From contig CALCGO010000225.1 in the NCBI GenBank assembly GCA_937901055.1, positions 1 to 11,364 on the forward strand: 11,364 nt of DNA, given 5' to 3'. Shown in pieces: positions 1 through 5,964 of the stretch (positions are counted from its first letter, which is position 1; each line of letters opens with the position of its first letter). A program made the translations under genes and the position numbers. This DNA is from an uncultured Rhodobacterales bacterium (GTDB lineage: Bacteria; Pseudomonadota; Alphaproteobacteria; Rhodobacterales; Rhodobacteraceae). The notes below the pieces were generated by a model, which was given only the letters and a program-made list of their open reading frames with translations, was not told where the DNA came from and searched no databases.

Positions 1-125
1 GCAACGGCCCTTGCAACAAAGAACGCCTCGCCGCCCGTGTGAAAGCTTGGGAAGACGGCGAATGGGTGCGTGATGGATTGCTGGCCCACGCCAAGAAAAA
101 AGCTGCCCGTGTTGCGGCGGAATAA
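1..125 (+). CDS. paaA: Phenylacetyl-CoA epoxidase subunit A, C-terminal end (partial)
   Basis: Only the last 40 codons are inside the window; the gene enters from the left edge in the frame starting at position 3 and ends with TAA at 123-125. The visible tail (NGPCNKERL then KAWEDGEWVRDGLLAHA and a Lys/Ala-rich end) resembles the C-terminus of PaaA, the catalytic di-iron subunit that epoxidises the ring of phenylacetyl-CoA. The iron ligands lie in the part that is not visible, so the call rests on this tail and on the position directly before paaB, the invariant order in paa operons. It is probably co-transcribed with paaBCDE: the gap to paaB is about ten bases and contains the paaB Shine-Dalgarno. 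Confidence 0.85.
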   Translation, partial: NGPCNKERLAARVKAWEDGEWVRDGLLAHAKKKAARVAAE

Positions 126-130
126 GGAGA
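125..130 (+). promoter_or_regulatory. Shine-Dalgarno that decides the paaB start
   Basis: AGGAGA lies between paaA and paaB and overlaps the last base of the paaA stop codon. Two ATG codons follow in tandem (134 and 137). The spacer to the second is 6 nt but to the first only 3 nt, so the start at 137 is preferred; it also gives the usual PaaB N-terminus MSKEWPLWEV. This is a spacing argument only. Confidence 0.6.
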
Positions 131-136
131 TATATG

Positions 137-421
137 ATGTCTAAAGAATGGCCCCTATGGGAAGTATTTATCCGCGGTCAACACGGCATGTCGCATCGCC
201 ACGTCGGCAGTTTGCATGCCCCTGACGGTGAAATGGCAATCAAGAACGCCCGCGATGTTTATACTCGTCGCAATGAGGGCGTGAGCATCTGGGTGGTTGA
301 GGCCGCGAACATCTCGGCCTCCTCCCCTAGCGACAAAGGCCCGCTGTACGAGCCATCCAATTCCAAGGTTTACCGCCACCCGACGTTCTTCGACATTCCA
401 GACGACGTGGGGGCCATGTGA
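137..421 (+). CDS. paaB: Phenylacetyl-CoA epoxidase subunit B
   Basis: Small subunit of the ring 1,2-phenylacetyl-CoA epoxidase, 94 residues from the preferred ATG (95 from the upstream ATG at 134), matching the roughly 95 residues usual for PaaB. Family hallmarks are visible: WPLWEVFIR at the N-terminus, the HRHVGSLHAPD block, NARDVYTRR, EGVSIWVV and the C-terminal SKVYRHPTFFDIPD. PaaB has no metal or cofactor site; in the known complexes it bridges and stabilises the PaaA/PaaC assembly. The TGA stop (419-421) overlaps the paaC ATG by one base (TGATG), which points to translational coupling and matched subunit amounts. Confidence 0.95.
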   Translation: MSKEWPLWEVFIRGQHGMSHRHVGSLHAPDGEMAIKNARDVYTRRNEGVSIWVVEAANISASSPSDKGPLYEPSNSKVYRHPTFFDIPDDVGAM

Positions 422-1179
422 TGACGCGCGATGAAGCTCTGTTTGAATTCTTGCTGCGCATTGGCGATAACACCGTTGTCCTAAGCCACCGTGTTTCTGA
501 ATGGATCGGCCACTCGCCCGTTCTCGAGGAAGATATCGCACTGGCCAATACAGCGCTAGATTTGATCGGCCAGACTCAGCTTTGGCTGGGGTTGGCTGGC
601 GAGGTTGAGGGCAAGGGTAGAACAGCCGACAATCTGGCATATCTGCGCGACGCATGGGATTACCGCAATCTGTTGCTCGTAGAACGTCCCAATGGCGATT
701 TTGGCAAAACCATGATGCGGCAATTCCTGTTTGACGCATGGCAAAGCCTGATGTTGGGGAAGTTGTTAACATCCAGCGAACCGCGGGTGGCCGAGATTGC
801 CGCAAAAGCCTCGAAGGAAGTTGCGTATCATTTGGAGCGTTCCGCCGACACCATCGTCGGACTAGGCGACGGGACCGAGGAAAGCCACAACCGAATGCTG
901 GAAGCCTTGGACGATCTCTGGGATTACACCGGCGAGATGTTCATTGGCGATGAAGTTGACGAGATCCTCGCCGGCGAAGGTATTGCCCCGAGCGCTGCAT
1001 CCTTGAAAGCCGAGTGGGAGGAACTGGTAGGGCGTATTCTAAACGACGCAACCCTGACCGTTCCCGCCAGCAACTATGCCCACAAGGGCGGAAAATCCGG
1101 CGTTCACACCGAACACCTAGGGTTCATCCTAGCCGACATGCAGTTCTTGCAACGCGCGTATCCGGGGGCATCTTGGTGA
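421..1179 (+). CDS. paaC: Phenylacetyl-CoA epoxidase subunit C
   Basis: Structural ferritin-like subunit of the epoxidase, 252 residues against about 248 in E. coli PaaC. Recognisable blocks are RIGDNTVVLSHR and SEWIGHSPVLEED near the N-terminus, ALANTALDLIGQ, RNLLLVERPNGDF, the AYHLERS helix, and the closing GGKSGVHTEHLG with FLQRAYPGASW. PaaC pairs with PaaA; in characterised enzymes PaaA carries the di-iron centre and PaaC is the non-catalytic partner. The start is ATG at 421, overlapping the paaB stop by one base; an in-frame GTG at 418 would add one residue and is less likely. The TGA at 1177-1179 overlaps the GTG start of paaD by four bases. Confidence 0.95.
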   Translation: MTRDEALFEFLLRIGDNTVVLSHRVSEWIGHSPVLEEDIALANTALDLIGQTQLWLGLAGEVEGKGRTADNLAYLRDAWDYRNLLLVERPNGDFGKTMMRQFLFDAWQSLMLGKLLTSSEPRVAEIAAKASKEVAYHLERSADTIVGLGDGTEESHNRMLEALDDLWDYTGEMFIGDEVDEILAGEGIAPSAASLKAEWEELVGRILNDATLTVPASNYAHKGGKSGVHTEHLGFILADMQFLQRAYPGASW

Positions 1180-1640
1180 GCACCCTGCCCTCCATCGACA
1201 CTATCTGGGAATGGCTCGAAACTGTTCCCGATCCCGAGATACCCGTTATCTCGCTTGTCGATCTGGGCATTATTCGTGGCGTTGTTTGGGAAGATGATAA
1301 ACTAGTTGTTAACGTCACTCCGACTTACTCGGGCTGCCCAGCGACCAGCATCATCAATCTGGACATCGAGACAGCGCTCCGCAGTAAAGGCATCGAAAAG
1401 CTGGAATTGAAACGCCAACTTTCTCCTCCGTGGACGACCGACTGGTTATCCCAAAAGGGTCGGACTGCGTTAGAGGAATACGGTATCGCGCCCCCTCAAG
1501 CCGCTGGCGGACCGTCCAAATGCCCGCAGTGCGGCAGCAGCAACCTATCGCGTATCAGTCAGTTCGGGTCCACACCTTGCAAAGCGCAATGGCGTTGCGA
1601 CGATTGTCTGGAACCCTTCGATTATTTCAAATGCATCTAG
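1176..1640 (+). CDS. paaD: PaaD, MIP18/DUF59-type maturation factor of the epoxidase
   Basis: 154 residues starting at GTG 1176, which overlaps the paaC stop as GTGA; the open frame runs much further upstream inside paaC but that part is a shadow. The N-terminal half is a MIP18 (DUF59) domain: WEWLETVPDPEIPVISLVDLGI (about 11-32), then the YSGCPAT loop with Cys54. The C-terminal third carries paired cysteines, Cys116/Cys119, Cys135, Cys141/Cys144 and Cys153, a likely metal (zinc or Fe-S) site typical of PaaD. PaaD is needed for an active epoxidase and, from its SufT/MIP18 relatives, is thought to help assemble iron-sulfur or di-iron centres; its exact biochemical role is not settled. The GTG start is chosen because longer versions lack any family similarity. 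Confidence 0.92.
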   Translation: MSTLPSIDTIWEWLETVPDPEIPVISLVDLGIIRGVVWEDDKLVVNVTPTYSGCPATSIINLDIETALRSKGIEKLELKRQLSPPWTTDWLSQKGRTALEEYGIAPPQAAGGPSKCPQCGSSNLSRISQFGSTPCKAQWRCDDCLEPFDYFKCI

Positions 1641-1650
1641 GAGGAATGGC

Positions 1651-2715
1651 ATGGCCCGTTTCCACACGCTAACAGTAACCGACGTTCACAAAACCATCCG
1701 CGATGCGGTCGTTTTGACGCTCGCACCAACCGATGGCGATTTCGACTTCGTTCAAGGCCAATACCTGACCTTCAGACGTGATTTTGACGGTGAAGAACTG
1801 CGGCGTTCGTATTCGATCTGCGCCGGCAAGGATGAAGGCATCCTGCAAGTCGGCATCAAACGGGTTGATGGCGGTGCGTTTTCGACCTGGGTTAACGAAA
1901 CCATTCAGGTTGGTGACCAGATGGAAGCCATGCAGCCCATGGGCAGTTTTCACACGGCAACAGACAAAACCGATGGAAAGTCCTATGTGGCGTTCGCCGG
2001 AGGGTCGGGCATCACCCCCGTCCTCTCAATCCTTAAGACAGTATTAACGCGCGAGCCGAGCTCCGAATTCACGCTGGTCTACGCTAACCGTGGCGTAAGC
2101 AGCATTATGTTCCGCGAAGAGTTGGAGGATTTGAAAAACCTCTATCTTGACCGCCTGACAATCATCCATATTCTTGAAACCGACAGCCAAGATATCGACC
2201 TGTTTACAGGCCGCGTTGACGCTGACAAATGTGCCCTACTGTTCAAACACTGGATTGATATCAATTCAGTCGATACGGCCTATATCTGCGGCCCAGAGCC
2301 GATGATGCAAGCAATTTCAACGTCGCTGAAAGATCATGGCCTCGAAGACGAGCAGATCAAGTTCGAGCTGTTCGCAAGCGGTCAACCGGGCCGCGCTAAA
2401 CGTAAGGCGCAATCTGTTGATGCCGCCCACACAGGTTCAACACAAGCCACCATCGTTATGGACGGCTCCACCAGAAGTTTCACGATGCCAAAAGACGGGG
2501 TAACCCTTCTGGAAGCTGCGATAGAGAACAACATCGACGCACCATTTTCATGTCGCGCTGGTGTGTGTTCGACTTGTCGCGCCAAGTTGTTGGAAGGCGA
2601 AGTCGAAATGGTCGCCAATCACGCCCTAGAAGATTACGAGGTTGAGCAGGGGTATATTCTGACCTGCCAGTGCTACCCAATGACCGACAAAATCGTCGTG
2701 GATTATGACCAATAA
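1651..2715 (+). CDS. paaE: Phenylacetyl-CoA epoxidase reductase subunit E
   Basis: The 354-residue NADPH-dependent oxidoreductase that feeds electrons to the PaaA di-iron site. Domains in order: a FAD-binding barrel with RRSYS at 51-55, a nucleotide-binding domain with AGGSGITP at 116-123 and CGPEPMM from 213, and a C-terminal plant-type 2Fe-2S ferredoxin domain with the four ligands Cys301, Cys306, Cys309 and Cys339 (CRAGVCSTC ... LTCQ). Length and domain order match PaaE of the class IA reductase family. The start is firm: AGGAGG at 1639-1644 lies 6 nt before the ATG and overlaps the paaD stop. It is the last gene of the visible epoxidase operon; the convergent regulator gene ends 9 nt further on. 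Confidence 0.96.
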   Translation: MARFHTLTVTDVHKTIRDAVVLTLAPTDGDFDFVQGQYLTFRRDFDGEELRRSYSICAGKDEGILQVGIKRVDGGAFSTWVNETIQVGDQMEAMQPMGSFHTATDKTDGKSYVAFAGGSGITPVLSILKTVLTREPSSEFTLVYANRGVSSIMFREELEDLKNLYLDRLTIIHILETDSQDIDLFTGRVDADKCALLFKHWIDINSVDTAYICGPEPMMQAISTSLKDHGLEDEQIKFELFASGQPGRAKRKAQSVDAAHTGSTQATIVMDGSTRSFTMPKDGVTLLEAAIENNIDAPFSCRAGVCSTCRAKLLEGEVEMVANHALEDYEVEQGYILTCQCYPMTDKIVVDYDQ

Positions 2716-2724
2716 GTTAGAACT

Positions 2725-3318
2725 CTAATCCTTAATACCGTTCAGCACTAAATCCGTAACTGTTTTGGCATAGTTGATCCGGGCTTCCTCGCTCGGGTCA
2801 CGGTTCCACATGTAATACCAGTTCAACATCCCGTAAATAGACATCGTTGTTTCCAACAACCGCTGCGGGTTTTGCGTGTATTTGGCAGGGGTGATGGCTT
2901 TGACGATATCCGACATTTGCTCAACCATATCGCGTTGATACCCACGTAGCATTTTTTGCTGCTCCGCTGTCAGCGAGGAAATACCAGCCGCTTGCACCCG
3001 ATGCTCGTCGTCTGCGCCGTGATATGCCATTAACACTTCATTAACCAGTTCACGCAAATGATCCGCGGGCGTCAATCCCGCCCCGTTAACGTTCATTAAC
3101 CGATCACGCAATTCGCGCAGATAGGTGTCGAGAACACCAAACAACAGCGCATCCTTACTGTCATAGTAATGATATATATTTGCCTTGGAAATGTTACACG
3201 CCTTTGCAAGCTGGCTCATCGATGCGCGGTCGAACCCTGACTCGGCGAACACCTTCGCAGCCGTTTTAAGGATTTGCCCACGTTTCTCGTCGTAGTCTTT
3301 TGCGATAGTACGGGCCAC
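2725..3318 (-). CDS. paaR: TetR-family transcriptional repressor, PaaR-like
   Basis: A 197-residue TetR/AcrR regulator. The N-terminal DNA-binding domain is clear: an RGQILKTAAKVFAESGF helix, then the helix-turn-helix at about 33-52 (ASMSQLAKACNISKANIYHYY) and the SKDALLFGVLD segment. The helical C-terminal domain would bind the inducer. Its position as last gene of the paaG-paaI-paaK operon suggests PaaR, the repressor that releases DNA on binding phenylacetyl-CoA in other bacteria; the ligand here is inferred. The start is GTG (3316-3318), two bases after the paaK stop, so translation is probably coupled. The near-palindrome at 5905-5918, in the promoter of its own operon, is its best candidate operator, which would make it autoregulated. 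Family certain, symbol likely. Confidence 0.85.
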   Translation of the reverse strand: MARTIAKDYDEKRGQILKTAAKVFAESGFDRASMSQLAKACNISKANIYHYYDSKDALLFGVLDTYLRELRDRLMNVNGAGLTPADHLRELVNEVLMAYHGADDEHRVQAAGISSLTAEQQKMLRGYQRDMVEQMSDIVKAITPAKYTQNPQRLLETTMSIYGMLNWYYMWNRDPSEEARINYAKTVTDLVLNGIKD

Positions 3319-3320
3319 AG

Positions 3321-4631
3321 CTATGCCTTCGGTCGGTTGTCGATCACACGCACCGCCTTGCCTTCTGAACGTGGAACACCGCCCGGATCTGAAACAATAA
3401 TTTCGGTTGAAACACCCGCGTTGTCCTTAATGCGTTTCGACAGCATCCGCGCCGCCGCAGTCTTGCTCAGGCCATCCGCTGCATCAGGCATCGCTTCAAC
3501 ATTAACACGCATCGCATCCATGTGCCCTGCCCGATAAAGCTCGATCTGGAAATGCGGGGCGAGGCCACCTGTCGCCAATACTTGTTCCTCGATTTGAGTC
3601 GGAAACACATTCACGCCACGAAGGATCATCATGTCGTCAGAACGGCCCGTGATTTTCTCCATCCGTCGCATTGAACGCGCAGTTCCCGGCAACAGACGCG
3701 TAAGATCGCGGGTTCTGTACCGGATCATTGGCAGGCCTTCTTTAGTCAGCGTGGTGAAAACCAGTTCCCCCATTTCGCCATCCTCAACAAGTTCGCCAGT
3801 CTCGGGGTTAATGATTTCGGGATAGAAGTGATCTTCCCAAATATGCAAACCGTCCTTGGTTTCCACACATTCATTCGCCACACCCGGCCCCATGATTTCG
3901 CTAAGGCCATAAATATCGACCGCATGCATATCAAATGCTTTTTCGACCTCAAGACGCATCGCGTTTGTCCATGGTTCGGCTCCGAAAATACCGACTTGCA
4001 ATGAACATTCGCGCGGGTCCATCCCGATGTTGTGGAACTGCTCCAGTATGTTCAACATATAAGATGGCGTCACCATGATCGCCTGCGGTTTGAAATCGTT
4101 AATAAGTGTTACCTGCCGTGCGGTCTGCCCGCCGGACACCGGAATAACCGTCGCGCCCAACCGTTCAATCCCGTAGTGCGCGCCCAAACCGCCGGTAAAC
4201 AATCCATAACCATAAGCGTTATGCACCATCTCGCCGGGGCGAACACCCGATGCCCGCAAGCTGCGTGCGACCATATCCGCGAAAACGTCGATGTCGTTCT
4301 TTGTATAGCCGACCACAGTGGCCTTACCTGTTGTGCCGGAAGAAGCGTGAATCCGAATTATCTGTTCGCGCGGGACAGCAAACAATCCGAAGGGGTAATT
4401 GTCGCGCAAATCATCTTTGTATGTGAACGGAAATCTCGCCAAATCCGCCAAACTTTTCAAATCGTCGGGATGTACACCCTTTTCATCGAACCGCTTTTTA
4501 TACATCGGGACGTTGTCATAAGCATGTTTCAACGACCATTTCAGACGCTCCAATTGCAGCGCCTGAATTTCATCGCGCGACGCAATTTCGATCAGGTCCA
4601 GGTCGGACTTATTTGGTGTTAAATCTTTCAT
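3321..4631 (-). CDS. paaK: Phenylacetate-CoA ligase
   Basis: AMP-forming ligase that commits phenylacetate to the pathway: phenylacetate + ATP + CoA gives phenylacetyl-CoA + AMP + PPi, in the cytoplasm. 436 residues, the family norm. The adenylate-forming signature is at 97-103 (SSGTTGK), followed by YGYGLFTGGLG near 140-150, the aromatic/adenine pocket motif YGLSEIMGPGVANEC at 241-255, the RTRDLTRLLPG hinge region, and TGRSDDMMILRGVNVFPTQIEE at about 328-349 at the start of the mobile C-terminal domain. Lys425 in the SEGKAVRV tail is the likely catalytic lysine. The ATG has AGGAA (4642-4638) 6 nt upstream. It lies 18 nt after paaI and 2 nt before the TetR gene, so all are probably one transcript. 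Confidence 0.96.
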   Translation of the reverse strand: MKDLTPNKSDLDLIEIASRDEIQALQLERLKWSLKHAYDNVPMYKKRFDEKGVHPDDLKSLADLARFPFTYKDDLRDNYPFGLFAVPREQIIRIHASSGTTGKATVVGYTKNDIDVFADMVARSLRASGVRPGEMVHNAYGYGLFTGGLGAHYGIERLGATVIPVSGGQTARQVTLINDFKPQAIMVTPSYMLNILEQFHNIGMDPRECSLQVGIFGAEPWTNAMRLEVEKAFDMHAVDIYGLSEIMGPGVANECVETKDGLHIWEDHFYPEIINPETGELVEDGEMGELVFTTLTKEGLPMIRYRTRDLTRLLPGTARSMRRMEKITGRSDDMMILRGVNVFPTQIEEQVLATGGLAPHFQIELYRAGHMDAMRVNVEAMPDAADGLSKTAAARMLSKRIKDNAGVSTEIIVSDPGGVPRSEGKAVRVIDNRPKA

Positions 4632-4649
4632 GCTGCGTTCCTATTTGGC

Positions 4650-5075
4650 TTATTCTTGAAAGTGCTGACCACTGATGGTGCGCGAAAATCCACGAAACTC
4701 CGCTACTGTAATCCCTTCAGGATTGGTGACCTTTACGTCGTAAATTCCGCTACGACCATTAAGGCTGACCTCGGTCGCGATCGCGGTTAACACCTCGTCA
4801 ACTTTTGCAGGCGCGGTATAGCTAATGACGTTATGTTGCGCGACAGTGGCTTGGTTTCGACTGTTACACGCGAAGGCGAAAGCACTGTCCGCCAGCGTAA
4901 ACGTAATCCCGCCGTGGCAATTTCCGTGTCCGTTCGTGTGATGCTTTTGGATTAAAAGGCGAAGCGTCGCAGTCCCCTCGTCCACTTCAACCAGCTCCAT
5001 TCCCAACCAGACCGAGGCGTTATCGTTCGCCCACATAGCTGCCGCCGATTTCTCGGCACGTTCTTTGGGCATCAT
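4650..5075 (-). CDS. paaI: Hydroxyphenylacetyl-CoA thioesterase PaaI
   Basis: A 141-residue single-domain hotdog-fold thioesterase. The core reads TNGHGNCHGGITFTLADSAFAFACNS, with Asn48, the HGG turn at 54-56 and the catalytic carboxylate Asp63; this pattern closely parallels E. coli PaaI. Later SGIYDVKV and VAEFRGFSR complete the PaaI/HGG profile. Known PaaI enzymes form tetramers and hydrolyse hydroxylated phenylacetyl-CoA or other stalled intermediates, returning CoA when the pathway backs up. The first ATG (5075) overlaps the paaG stop as ATGA and has GGAG (5086-5083) 7 nt upstream; a second ATG follows at once, so the start could be one codon later. Translational coupling to paaG is likely. 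Confidence 0.94.
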   Translation of the reverse strand: MMPKERAEKSAAAMWANDNASVWLGMELVEVDEGTATLRLLIQKHHTNGHGNCHGGITFTLADSAFAFACNSRNQATVAQHNVISYTAPAKVDEVLTAIATEVSLNGRSGIYDVKVTNPEGITVAEFRGFSRTISGQHFQE

Positions 5076-5863
5076 GATCTTTCTCCGCTAAACTCGGGCG
5101 CACGTTTTTGCAAAAAGGACGAGACACCTTCAGCATAGTCTGGCGTTGCACCACAAACCTTTTGGTTTTCGGCTTCTAGATCAAGCTGATCACCCATAGA
5201 ATTCGTGCTCGCCGCTTGAATGGCCATTTTGGTTAATCCAAGCCCGACCGTTGGCCCGTTGGCTAAAGAATTCGTTAACGTACGCGCCTCAACCATCAAT
5301 TCATCATCTGTAATTGATTTCCAGATCAAACCCCATTCCTCGGCCTTGGTTGCACTAAGCGGCGTTGCCGTCAGGGCCAAACCTTTGGCGCGCGCCTCGC
5401 CTATCAGATGGGGTAGCGACCATGTTCCACCGGCGTCCGGCATAAGGCCAACTTTGGCGAACGACTGAATAAATCGCGCCCCTTCGGCCGCCAAAACGAT
5501 ATCGCAAGCCAGCGCGATATTAGCCCCCGCCCCTGCGGCCACACCGTTAACGGCGCAGACCACCGGAAACTCTAATGAGCGGATCAGTTTTATTAACGGA
5601 TTGTAAAATTTTTCGAGCGTCTGGCTAAGATCAGGTGTCGAGGTCATCTTGGACGGGTCTCGATTGCCCAAATCCTGCCCTGCACAAAAACCGCGCCCTG
5701 CCCCTGTTATCAAGATCGCACGCGCGCCAGCATCCCGTGCGCGTTCGATCGCTGTTCGCAATTCCAGATGCATCTCTTCGGTAAAGCTGTTCAGCTTCTC
5801 TGGGCGGTTAAGCGTAATTTCGACCCAATTTTGATGGGTTTGAGTTAGAATCGTGTCGCCCAT
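5072..5863 (-). CDS. paaG: Ring 1,2-epoxyphenylacetyl-CoA isomerase (oxepin-CoA forming)
   Basis: A 263-residue crotonase-fold enzyme that converts the epoxide made by PaaABCE into oxepin-CoA; it also isomerises a double bond later in the pathway in characterised cases. The oxyanion-hole/CoA motifs are GAGRGFCAGQDL (54-65) and NGVAAGAGA (106-114). The single catalytic acid Asp143 sits in GLMPDAGGTW, as in E. coli PaaG, whereas true hydratases carry two glutamates; LEKFYNPL, EEWGLIW and QLDLEAENQ are also PaaG-like. First gene of the leftward operon. GAGGG (5872-5868) lies about 4 nt before the ATG, a rather tight spacing. Its promoter must be in 5864-5964, shared with the divergent operon. 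Confidence 0.95.
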   Translation of the reverse strand: MGDTILTQTHQNWVEITLNRPEKLNSFTEEMHLELRTAIERARDAGARAILITGAGRGFCAGQDLGNRDPSKMTSTPDLSQTLEKFYNPLIKLIRSLEFPVVCAVNGVAAGAGANIALACDIVLAAEGARFIQSFAKVGLMPDAGGTWSLPHLIGEARAKGLALTATPLSATKAEEWGLIWKSITDDELMVEARTLTNSLANGPTVGLGLTKMAIQAASTNSMGDQLDLEAENQKVCGATPDYAEGVSSFLQKRAPEFSGERS

Positions 5864-5874
5864 TGCGCCCTCGC

Positions 5875-5890
5875 GTTAAGTTTTCTTAAC
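5875..5890. repeat. Perfect 6-bp inverted repeat in the paaG leader
   Basis: GTTAAG and CTTAAC flank a TTTT loop, giving a small symmetric hairpin directly upstream of the paaG Shine-Dalgarno. It is AT-rich and would be weak in RNA. It could be a protein-binding half-site pair or chance in an AT-rich gap; no function is assigned. Confidence 0.35.
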
Positions 5891-5904
5891 AAATCCTTGC
5901 ATAA

Positions 5905-5918
5905 ACCGAACGGTTGGT
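5905..5918. promoter_or_regulatory. Candidate TetR (PaaR) operator
   Basis: ACCGAACGGTTGGT is a 14-bp near-palindrome: ten of fourteen positions are symmetric, and the outer ACC...GGT and central CG are conserved. ACCGNNCG-type arms are common in operators of TetR regulators of acyl-CoA and aromatic catabolism. It is placed where a repressor would block RNA polymerase in the divergent promoter region, and a PaaR-like TetR gene terminates the leftward operon. The pairing of this site with that regulator is inference; only one such site is seen in the window and the consensus for this clade is not available to me. Confidence 0.5.
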
Positions 5919-5964
5919 CAATAAATTGTTAACTCCAGATTCTTACTCTCGAAAGTAAATCGAT

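Larger units (their letters stand above)
5864..5964. promoter_or_regulatory. Divergent promoter region between paaG and the hydratase/dehydrogenase gene
   Basis: This 101-nt gap separates two start codons facing away from each other, so it must hold the promoters of both operons. It is AT-richer than its surroundings. For the rightward operon a candidate is TTGCAT (5897-5902) and AATAAA (5920-5925) with a 17-nt spacer. For the leftward operon a good -35 (TTGACC, complement of 5916-5921) is present, but the matching -10 is poor. The near-palindrome at 5905-5918 would sit between the rightward -35 and -10 and beside the leftward -35, suited to repressing both at once. Box assignments are weak; that the promoters lie here is nearly forced by the gene layout. 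Confidence 0.65.

Noticed and set aside
155..805. 216-codon minus-strand open frame across paaB and paaC
   Set aside because: Overlaps two certain epoxidase genes, and the translation has no recognisable features.
1014..1175. Possible longer PaaD N-terminus upstream of the GTG at 1176
   Set aside because: The added residues are Arg-rich shadow of paaC with no PaaD similarity; the 4-nt overlap start at GTG 1176 gives the expected length and N-terminus.
2713..2735. Small dyad (TTAG-AACT-CTAA with a bulged TAAG/CTTA extension) between paaE and the TetR gene
   Set aside because: The stem is short and AT-rich and has no T-tract; it is made largely of two converging stop-codon regions, so it is not a convincing terminator.
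4157..4166. CCAACCGTTC inside paaK, identical to one strand of the operator core at 5905-5918
   Set aside because: It is only a partial match without the other half-site and lies deep in coding sequence; probably chance.
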